Shown here: one piece after another, positions 5,147 to 10,255 of the stretch | Numbering within the stretch: position 1 is the stretch's first letter | How the letters are laid out: every line of letters begins with the position of its first letter | DNA from: an uncultured Aeromicrobium sp. | Lineage (GTDB): Bacteria > Actinomycetota > Actinomycetes > Propionibacteriales > Nocardioidaceae | Reading direction: 5' to 3' | Assembly: GCF_946221465.1 (NCBI RefSeq) | Contig: NZ_CAMJVP010000108.1 | Coordinates: forward strand, 1 to 10,255 | Length of the DNA: 10,255 bases | Notes under the pieces: generated by a model | What the model saw: only the letters and a program-made list of their open reading frames with translations | Database searches by the model: none | Told to the model about the DNA's origin: nothing | Made by a program: the position numbers and the translations under genes

Positions 5147-5973
5147 CGGTTCGTGCCCTTCCTGATGTCGTCGATGATGAGGTTGGCGACGCGGTCGCTG
5201 GTGTGGAACTCGCCGCATCCGGGGATGCGACGCACGTTCTCGAGCTCGTCGCGGTTGGCGAGGTCGACGGCGCCGCCGTGTGCGATGTAGACGCCGTGCT
5301 GCTTTCCGGGGCAGCGAACGACAACCGGCGCGCAGTCGGGCGTCTTGGACTTCCGGGCGTCCCGGATCAGCTCGGCGAGGGTCTTGGCGGTCAGCCAGAC
5401 GGTGAGGGTCTGTTCCTCGGTGGCCTTGCGCTGGACGTCGTTCTCGAGCGCCCAGAACTTGCCACCCACGGCGACCGTGGGCGCGTGCTTCTCGGCGCGA
5501 TACAGGATTGCGGGCATCGTGGCTACTCCTTGGGGGATGGTGGCGGTCGAGGTCGTCGCTGCCTTCGGCTGGTGGTTGATCACGGGGAGGGGGTCGCGGA
5601 ACGTCTCGGGCGCGAAGTTGAACGGCCGGGCTCGGACTTCCATGTGCAGGTGTGAGCCGGTGACGTTGCCGGTGTCGCCTACTGCGCCGATGCGTTGCCC
5701 GGCCTCAACGCGCTGTCCGACGCGGACGCTCGCCGCACCCGCGGGCATGTGGCAGTACCAGTGCTGGTTTCCGTCGTCGGCGGCGATGATGACCTTGTAG
5801 CCATAGGCGTTGTCTCGGGCATTGGCTGCGATGACGGTGCCGCCCATCGCCGCGACGATCGGTGTACCAATCGGTGCGGGGATATCGGTGCCCGTGTGCC
5901 AGCCGAGCGACCACAGTCGCCCGGCTCGCTTGAAGGGCGTTCCGATGGTGAAGCCGGGCACAGGATTGACCAT
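5143..5973 (-). CDS. Endolysin: M23-family peptidoglycan endopeptidase with C-terminal domain
   Basis: The 276-residue protein starts with a zinc metallopeptidase domain of the M23 (LytM/lysostaphin) family at about 8-130. Metal ligands are His26 and Asp30 (GWHTGTD) and His110 (SHLHME), with His75 (HWYCHM) and His108 as catalytic partners; GDTGNVTGSHLH (99-110) is the typical family stretch. It would cut cross-bridge peptides in the cell wall at lysis. A linker rich in Ala and Thr (132-152) joins a C-terminal region (153-276) that I do not recognise and that may be a wall-binding part made of two related repeats. There is no signal peptide, so release probably depends on the neighbouring holin-like proteins. 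AGGAG, overlapping the stop of the preceding gene, sits 5 bases before the ATG. An internal ribosome binding site precedes Met153. Confidence 0.92.
   Translation of the reverse strand: MVNPVPGFTIGTPFKRAGRLWSLGWHTGTDIPAPIGTPIVAAMGGTVIAANARDNAYGYKVIIAADDGNQHWYCHMPAGAASVRVGQRVEAGQRIGAVGDTGNVTGSHLHMEVRARPFNFAPETFRDPLPVINHQPKAATTSTATIPQGVATMPAILYRAEKHAPTVAVGGKFWALENDVQRKATEEQTLTVWLTAKTLAELIRDARKSKTPDCAPVVVRCPGKQHGVYIAHGGAVDLANRDELENVRRIPGCGEFHTSDRVANLIIDDIRKGTNR
5515..5531 (-). promoter_or_regulatory. Internal ribosome binding site and in-frame ATG inside the endolysin gene
   Basis: On the - strand AAGGAG (5531-5526) lies 8 bases before an in-frame ATG (5517-5515, Met153). It sits exactly at the junction between the linker and the C-terminal region. 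Translation from here would yield a 124-residue free C-terminal domain (5517 down to 5143). The site matches the Shine-Dalgarno core at least as well as the sites before neighbouring late genes. Confidence 0.6.
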
Positions 5974-5981
5974 GGTGTCTC

Positions 5982-6275
5982 CTATTCGGGTCGGGTGGGT
6001 TCAGGTGGCCACGGCGGAATCTCCTCGGGGCGGACCCCGCGCTCGATCAGCAGTGACCGGATCTGCGAGGCGTACTCCTGCAGCTTTCGACGCCAGCGCG
6101 CTTGTCGGTCGCGTTCGTCCTCGGCGCGGTCGCGCTCCTGCACCAGCTCGTCGACGCGAGACCGCTCCCTAGTCGCGCGTCCTGTCCAGTGCCGTACCGC
6201 GCCCTCGACGAGTCGGGGTATCACCTCTCGGAGCCCGAGCGCGGTGATGATCGCGACGACGGTCTCCACGTTCAC
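5982..6275 (-). CDS. Phage coiled-coil protein of the lysis region, unknown function
   Basis: The 97-residue product starts at a GTG (6275-6273), 5 bases after the stop of the upstream gene and behind GTGAGG; longer readings run inside that gene. The first 25 residues (VETVVAIITALGLREVIPRLVEG) form a hydrophobic or amphipathic helix that could bind the membrane. Residues about 34-80 are a highly charged heptad-like helix (VDELVQERDRAEDERDRQAR) predicted as a coiled coil. The C-terminus is proline-rich (PEEIPPWPPEPTRPE). Proteins of this shape recur in the lysis region of Microbacterium phages without an assigned role. The stop TAG overlaps the ribosome binding site of the endolysin. It might be a holin partner or a spanin-like factor; neither is shown. 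Confidence 0.75.
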   Translation of the reverse strand: MNVETVVAIITALGLREVIPRLVEGAVRHWTGRATRERSRVDELVQERDRAEDERDRQARWRRKLQEYASQIRSLLIERGVRPEEIPPWPPEPTRPE

Positions 6276-6280
6276 GTGCC

Positions 6281-6694
6281 TCACCGCCTCGGCTCGTAGT
6301 CGAGGCCGCGGATCTCCCATGACCGCAGACCAAGCAACAGGACAGAAGCAGTGATCACGAGCGCTTGTGGTAGCCGGTTCCCGAGCGGCTCGGAGAAGTG
6401 GAGCACCCACACGATCACGCCGTAGATCGCCAGTCCGGAGACCGCGCCAGATGCGCCGATCTTCTCGAGCCACCACCAGCCGGGCAGCGTGCCGAGGACA
6501 CCGCACACCGAGACGGCGAGCAGCGCGCCCCACGAGTACGCGAGCACCATGCCGATCTCGCCCTCGATCGAAGTCGGCGGTTGCCGCAGGACGGCGATGC
6601 CGGCAGCGGTCAGGACGGCGTAAACCACCGTGAACACGACGCGCTGGACACGGGGCTCGCGCACCGCGTTCCACATACGAGAGAGCCTGTTCAT
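6281..6694 (-). CDS. Phage membrane protein with about four transmembrane helices, candidate holin
   Basis: The 137-residue protein has a basic N-terminus followed by hydrophobic segments at about 18-36, 47-68, 78-98 and 110-124. The motif PGWWWLEKIGASG (71-83) between the second and third helices seems to be a hallmark of similar proteins in Microbacterium phages. It lies between the tail-tip genes and the endolysin, a usual place for a holin or lysis regulator. The ATG at 6694-6692 is 7 bases after the preceding stop, and no strong ribosome binding site is seen. I cannot tell from sequence whether this or the 63-residue protein is the actual holin. Confidence 0.8.
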   Translation of the reverse strand: MNRLSRMWNAVREPRVQRVVFTVVYAVLTAAGIAVLRQPPTSIEGEIGMVLAYSWGALLAVSVCGVLGTLPGWWWLEKIGASGAVSGLAIYGVIVWVLHFSEPLGNRLPQALVITASVLLLGLRSWEIRGLDYEPRR

Positions 6695-6701
6695 GGTTGG
6701 C

Positions 6702-7286
6702 TCACTTCACGTAGCTGACGTTGTTGAGAATCGCCCATGTCGCGCCCCCGGGGTTGCCGTCGACCGCCACTCGAATGTCGCCGGCGGTTCGGACCCACGC
6801 TGCGATCCGGTAGTCGGGGTTGTTGGTGTCGAGGAAAATCTGCCGGTCGACACTCGGGGCGAACTTCCCCGCGTCGAACGTCACGAGCCAGCTGTCGGAC
6901 GGGATCGCGCCGGCGGTGTTACGTCGCAGCCGTCCACGGAGTGATACGACGTTGTTGACGAGAGTCGCGCCGACTCCCTCGAGCAGATCCAACGATGAGT
7001 TGTTCGACGTCGGCGCCGCGACAGGCATCGAAGTGATGAGCGAGTTCCACCCGTTGCCCTCAGTCCACTCAGTGCGCGCCCACCGAGGGGCATCCGCGCG
7101 GTGAACGTACAGCGGTCGCGTAGGACTCGGCTGTACGAGGTCGGCCAGCGCGTTGCGCTCCGCGACGTTGGCGACCGGCACTGGATTCTTGCCGATGTGG
7201 GACTCCTGCATCTGTCGCATGAGTTCCCACAGCCGTGTGCTGTCGCCGCTCTCCGGATACCACAGACCGGTAGCTGTCGTGCCCAT
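6702..7286 (-). CDS. Phage tail-tip or receptor-binding-associated protein
   Basis: The 194-residue protein begins MGTTATGLWYPESGD, a start typical of proteins coded after the minor tail genes in actinophages. Residues 36-70 contain NVAERNALADLV and RPLYVHRADAPRW, a small module recurring in phage tail and structural proteins. The C-terminal 100 residues are rich in strands with a regular Asp/Asn/Gly pattern, suggesting a beta-sandwich exposed at the tail tip. GGAGG lies 7 bases before the ATG. The gene starts one base after the preceding stop, in the tail operon. A structural tail role is likely from context; host-receptor binding is only a possibility. Confidence 0.75.
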   Translation of the reverse strand: MGTTATGLWYPESGDSTRLWELMRQMQESHIGKNPVPVANVAERNALADLVQPSPTRPLYVHRADAPRWARTEWTEGNGWNSLITSMPVAAPTSNNSSLDLLEGVGATLVNNVVSLRGRLRRNTAGAIPSDSWLVTFDAGKFAPSVDRQIFLDTNNPDYRIAAWVRTAGDIRVAVDGNPGGATWAILNNVSYVK

Positions 7287-7287
7287 T

Positions 7288-8061
7288 TCATTGCCTCCAC
7301 GTGATCTCGATGACCATGGCCGGCGACCATCGCCCCGGGCCGGCCAGACCCATGTATTCGCCGCCTGAGCCGATGCCGATTCCGCCGGCGGCGCCGCTCA
7401 TCAACGCGGCCGCCCACCCGTCCGGCATCGTCCACACCGTCGACTGACCGAACGAGAGCGCTGGACCCCACGCCGCGGCGATCTCGGTCGGCGCCGGACC
7501 GGGACCGCGTTGAGCGAGCAGTCGCATCCGCGGCGCGCGCGGGGCAGCCACACCAGCGCCCGAGAGCCGCATGAGGTGAACGCGGCCCGCGACGGCGTCG
7601 CCGCGCAGCGAGGACGGCCCATCGCCGTAGTGCGCGCCGCCGAAGTTCTCGCCGCGTCCCGTCCAGTCGCCCTGATACAGGTCGCTCGTGTCTGAGCGCC
7701 ACGAGCCGTTACGGAAGGTGCCGGTGTAGAGGGGCCCGAAGCTGCGGGTGTGCTGCATTGGCTTGGGAGGTGGCGCCGGCGGACGTGGCGCCGGTGGCGC
7801 CGGTTCCGGGCTTGGCGTCGGCGTGGGGTTGAGTGCGCCCAGACAGTAGAGGGAGCCGCCTGACTTGGCGATGAGCACGACGTCGCCCACCACCGGGCTG
7901 TAGGAACGCACGCGGGGAACGACGGCCGGCTCAGCAGTCTCGATGTCCACCTCGACCTGCAGGCCGGTCGAGGGCACGGCGGCGACGGTGCCGATGACGA
8001 TCTCGGCTGCAGGGCGGACACGCTGGTCGCGAATGGCGAGAGCTGCGGCGAGATCCATCAC
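7288..8061 (-). CDS. Minor tail protein with N-terminal OB-like domain, proline linker and beta-rich C-terminal domain
   Basis: The protein has up to 257 residues. Residues 20-76 are strand-rich and end with YSPVVGDVVLIAKSGGSLYCLG, a pattern typical of small OB-like barrels at the phage tail tip. A proline linker (79-101, PTPTPSPEPAPP and onward) separates this from a C-terminal domain (102-257) with SWRSDTSDLYQGDWTGRG (119-136), recurring in Microbacterium phage tail-tip proteins. The C-terminal domain is the better candidate for host contact. The start is ambiguous: GTG at 8061 overlaps the upstream stop as GTGA, and the next codon, ATG at 8058, overlaps it as TGATG. GGAGG precedes both, so either could be used. 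Confidence 0.8.
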   Translation of the reverse strand: MMDLAAALAIRDQRVRPAAEIVIGTVAAVPSTGLQVEVDIETAEPAVVPRVRSYSPVVGDVVLIAKSGGSLYCLGALNPTPTPSPEPAPPAPRPPAPPPKPMQHTRSFGPLYTGTFRNGSWRSDTSDLYQGDWTGRGENFGGAHYGDGPSSLRGDAVAGRVHLMRLSGAGVAAPRAPRMRLLAQRGPGPAPTEIAAAWGPALSFGQSTVWTMPDGWAAALMSGAAGGIGIGSGGEYMGLAGPGRWSPAMVIEITWRQ

Positions 8062-9170
8062 GCGACCCTCCCCGCGATGGTCCCGCCGGTGACCTTCATG
8101 ACGCCGTCGTAGGTGAGCGGGAAGTCGATCGACTGGATGCGCAGCAACAGCGGCTCCTCGTCAGAGCTGTCCACGCGCACGATGTCGCCGACCTGCAGCC
8201 GCACGTCCGGCACGATCGTGAACGTCCGCGGCTCTGCTGCGCGCCGCAGATTGTCGAGGCGCGTGCGCGCGGCCGCGTTGCACTGTGCGCGCGTCGTGAG
8301 CAGCGGACTCGACATGAAGTAGGGCACGTTGCCGAACTCGCTGCTGTTCCATGCCATCGGACCTTCAGTGATGTACGCAGCGCCCGAGACCGGCGTGGAG
8401 TCGCCCGTGTCCTCGCCCGATGCCTTTACGGCGTTGTACCGGCCTTCACGCGAGCCAGAGCGCGGGGCCTCGAGCAGTGTGCCGTCGATGCCGTCGCGGA
8501 TCGTTCGCACGATCGGATCTGTCAGGTCGTCGTACGGCCGGGTGATCCGCAGGACGCCCTGCTCGTCGACGTACGCCCGAGCTGGCCACGTGTCGAGGAT
8601 CTGCCGCAGTGCGGTAAGCCGGTCCTCCTCGAACGTGTACGCCGGTGTGGTGCGGGGCGGGAGACCCTCGTCGACGGCCACCGGGATGATGTCCCCAAGC
8701 AGCTGACGCACGGCTGCGGGGAACGGCGTGCTGCGCTTGATCTGCTCGGGGTACAGGAACCGATCTTCCTTTGCCTCGAGCAGCAGACCCGCACCGGTCA
8801 CGGTGATCTCGCCCATTTCGTCGTCCCATGACTGAATGCGTGTCTGTCCCAGGCTGAACGACTCGATCCGGCCGGACGGGTGGCGGACGTCGTATCGGAA
8901 CTGCGCCACCTGCCCGTAGTAGTTCAGGGGGTCGAGCTCCTCGCGGGGAAGCAGATCGGTGAGCGTCGCGCCACCGTCGAGTGAGACGCGGCGGGGGACG
9001 CGGAAGTCGGATGACATCGAGACGTCTTGCGTGTCGTCGTAGGCGACGGAGCCACCCGCGACCGGGATACCGGCCTTGAGCAGAGACCCGCCGTAGTAGA
9101 TGTCCACGACGCTCGACACCTGCAGCCCGGTGCCGAGCATCAGCTCGTACTCGTTAGACGCGGTTCGCAT
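8058..9170 (-). CDS. Minor tail protein, baseplate-hub-like (DUF5047-like)
   Basis: The 370-residue protein follows the distal-tail-like gene with a TAATG overlap. Its N-terminus (8-60) with LMLGTGLQVSSVVDIYYGG, PVAGGSVAYDDTQDVSMSSD and PRRVSL resembles the DUF5047 domain of actinophage minor tail proteins. The middle part (80-215) has the mixed barrel and helix layout of baseplate-hub proteins, and the C-terminal part contains RLQVGDIVRV (326-335) and ends in strands. In siphovirus tails such a protein follows the Dit-like protein and forms the hub that closes the tube. No peptidase or hydrolase motif is seen. The DUF assignment is from memory of sequence style, not a search. Confidence 0.8.
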   Translation of the reverse strand: MRTASNEYELMLGTGLQVSSVVDIYYGGSLLKAGIPVAGGSVAYDDTQDVSMSSDFRVPRRVSLDGGATLTDLLPREELDPLNYYGQVAQFRYDVRHPSGRIESFSLGQTRIQSWDDEMGEITVTGAGLLLEAKEDRFLYPEQIKRSTPFPAAVRQLLGDIIPVAVDEGLPPRTTPAYTFEEDRLTALRQILDTWPARAYVDEQGVLRITRPYDDLTDPIVRTIRDGIDGTLLEAPRSGSREGRYNAVKASGEDTGDSTPVSGAAYITEGPMAWNSSEFGNVPYFMSSPLLTTRAQCNAAARTRLDNLRRAAEPRTFTIVPDVRLQVGDIVRVDSSDEEPLLLRIQSIDFPLTYDGVMKVTGGTIAGRVA

Positions 9171-9970
9171 TATCCGGCCGCCGTGAGTTGTGTGGTTGCG
9201 ATGTCGAACAGGGTCGAGCCGGCGCCGAACATGTTCACGAGATCGCTGAGCGTCGTGCCGTCACCACCGACGTACTCGTGCAGATCCATGAGCGTGTCGC
9301 CGGATGCCGGGATGGATGCTGGCGGCGCGGCGACCTCCTGCAGCGACAGCGTGATGAGCCGCCGCCAGTCGTGCTCGTTGTGCTCGCGATACCGTTCCTC
9401 GCTGTAATCGCCCACCTGCACGTACGCCGACTCGACGGCGGCACCGCTCGGGTTTACGAGCAGTCGGGGCGTGCGGCCGATCAGCGCCCGGAGCGCATAC
9501 AGCGACGACTCGTCTGCGGTCATGATCCGCATCTGCGAGGAAGGGGCGATGTGGGTGTCGCTCATCACGACGGGGTATGGCGACCCCGCGACCTCGAGGA
9601 ACTTCTGCCGCGCACTGCGCTGCAGCGTGGTCCAGTCGACGATGGTCACCTGCAGGCCCGAGCCACTGAGGGGATCGACGAGCCACGGCATCGGAGACCG
9701 GACGATAACCGTCTGAGAGTCCGCGGCCGTCACCGTGCCGTCGTGCGCGGTGTGTACGGCGCGGTAGGAAACCGGTCGGTTCATCGGCTGCTCGAAGTCG
9801 TTGCCGATCACGGCACCCGACGAGGGCTCGACGTCGAGCATCCCACGCACCACGGCCTGCTTCTGGTCCTGCACCCGGTAGACGGTGACGGTGCCCCCCG
9901 ATGGCGCTTCCGTCACCACGACCGCAACGCGCGGGGGCGAGGTGTCCTGAACTTCCGCCGTGACGCGCAC
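9170..9970 (-). CDS. Minor tail protein, distal-tail-like (Dit position)
   Basis: The 266-residue protein sits directly after the tape measure gene, where siphoviruses encode the distal tail protein. Residues 1-92 form a strand-rich domain resembling an FN3 or Ig-like sandwich (VAVVVTEAPSGGTVTVYRV). Residues 95-220 are mixed and contain YPVVMSDTHIAPSSQMRIMT. The C-terminal 45 residues (GDTLMDLHEYVGGDGTTLSD) look helical and may contact neighbours in the tail. The start is a GTG at 9970-9968, overlapping the tape measure stop TAG by one base and preceded by GGAGG nine bases upstream. I recognise the type from context more than from a specific family motif. Confidence 0.75.
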   Translation of the reverse strand: MRVTAEVQDTSPPRVAVVVTEAPSGGTVTVYRVQDQKQAVVRGMLDVEPSSGAVIGNDFEQPMNRPVSYRAVHTAHDGTVTAADSQTVIVRSPMPWLVDPLSGSGLQVTIVDWTTLQRSARQKFLEVAGSPYPVVMSDTHIAPSSQMRIMTADESSLYALRALIGRTPRLLVNPSGAAVESAYVQVGDYSEERYREHNEHDWRRLITLSLQEVAAPPASIPASGDTLMDLHEYVGGDGTTLSDLVNMFGAGSTLFDIATTQLTAAG

Positions 9971-10255
9971 TAGCGTCCACCTCCCGAGTACGTGAGTCGG
10001 CGCGCCTGCTGGTCGATCTTCTTCTCGACCCGGACGTCGACGATGTCGGTCAGCTCCCGGTCGCCGATGAACACTCGAACCTCGACCGGCGCGCCAGCTG
10101 CGGCCAGCGCCTCCTGCAGCGCGGCCTCCTGCTCGGCCGTGCGGATGGTCTCGTTCTTCCCGGTGCCGTTGTAGGCCAGCGTGTAACCGGGCTTGAGCTT
10201 GCCGCCCGTGTCGAACTTGACGCCGCGAGCAGCCATGAACGGCATCGGCGGGACG
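9970..10255 (-). CDS. Tape measure protein, C-terminal end (gene runs past the right edge)
   Basis: The frame is open to the window edge and ends at TAG (9972-9970). The last 95 residues contain GVKFDTGGKLKPGYTLAYNG and TGKNETIRTAEQEA, the glycine-rich C-terminal signature of actinophage tape measure proteins (usually FDxGGxLxPGxxxxYNGTG), followed by VRVFIGDRELTDIVDVRVE. The tape measure sets tail length and is usually the longest phage gene, so most of it lies beyond 10255. The methionines near the window edge are internal, not starts. Its place before the distal-tail-like gene fits the standard siphovirus tail order. Confidence 0.9.
   Translation of the reverse strand, partial: VPPMPFMAARGVKFDTGGKLKPGYTLAYNGTGKNETIRTAEQEAALQEALAAAGAPVEVRVFIGDRELTDIVDVRVEKKIDQQARRLTYSGGGR

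Larger units (their letters stand above)
2893..10255. mobile_element. Integrated siphovirus-like prophage, left part (continues beyond the window)
   Basis: The element starts at the tRNA-Gly fragment and contains an integrase-side block on the + strand followed by a convergent late operon for tail and lysis on the - strand. The tape measure C-terminus at the right edge, minor tail proteins, M23 endolysin and holin-like proteins indicate a long-tailed phage. Reading frames are complete and packed with short overlaps, with no insertion sequences or frameshifts visible. The right end, repressor, replication, packaging and capsid genes are outside the window. Confidence 0.9.

Noticed and set aside
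5147..5218. Longer start for the holin-like gene
   Set aside because: The extra residues (MRRVPHQRPRR and on) are out-of-frame endolysin sequence; the ATGA overlap at 5146 gives a better start.
5203..5800. Plus-strand open frames opposite the endolysin
   Set aside because: They are antisense to a clear M23 peptidase and show no domain or start signal.
2893..10255. CRISPR array, insertion sequence or restriction/toxin system in the prophage
   Set aside because: No regularly spaced repeats, transposase motifs, methyltransferase motifs or toxin-antitoxin pair were seen.

Overview
The window comes from a high-GC actinobacterium, most likely of the Microbacteriaceae (Microbacterium-like). This rests on base composition, an actinobacterial-type RpiB and Nei2 pair, apparently leaderless genes, and tail and lysis proteins that resemble those of Microbacterium phages. 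The genus is an inference from memory, not a search result.

Positions 1 to about 2890 look like ordinary chromosome, all on the + strand. They hold the last 33 codons of a gene that may be a mycothiol-dependent nitroreductase (Rv2466c-like), then rpiB, a Nei2-type DNA glycosylase overlapping rpiB by 8 bases, a membrane-anchored SpoIIE-type PP2C phosphatase, and a 55-residue glycine-rich membrane protein. The order Rv2466c-like / rpiB / nei2 matches the mycobacterial neighbourhood of the tRNA-Gly gene used as attB by mycobacteriophage L5.

At 2893-2942, on the - strand, lies only the 3' half of a tRNA-Gly(TCC): anticodon arm, T arm, acceptor 3' strand and CCA, with no D arm or 5' acceptor strand. 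A tyrosine integrase gene begins about 300 bases away. I read this as one attachment junction of a prophage that fills the rest of the window and runs past its right edge.

The prophage begins with a rightward block (2994-4902): a 67-residue CxxC protein, the integrase, a secreted lipoprotein, and a small PH-like membrane protein translationally coupled to the lipoprotein. The last two are candidate lysogenic-conversion or superinfection-exclusion genes. A perfect 15-bp hairpin (4912-4945) separates this block from a leftward late operon (10255 down to 4955). In transcription order the operon holds the C-terminus of the tape measure protein, a distal-tail-like minor tail protein, a baseplate-hub-like (DUF5047-like) protein, a proline-linker minor tail protein, another tail-tip protein, a four-helix membrane protein, a coiled-coil protein, an M23 endolysin and a two-helix holin-like protein. 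Neighbouring late genes overlap or lie within a few bases of each other and no frame is broken, so the prophage may be intact. Repressor, replication, packaging and capsid genes are not visible here.

The most interesting points are the tRNA-Gly junction, the lipoprotein/PH-like pair between integrase and terminator, a strong internal ribosome binding site inside the endolysin gene that would give a free C-terminal domain, a possible tandem duplication in that domain, and a recurring TAnnnT box 6-8 bases before the ATG of the rightward genes.
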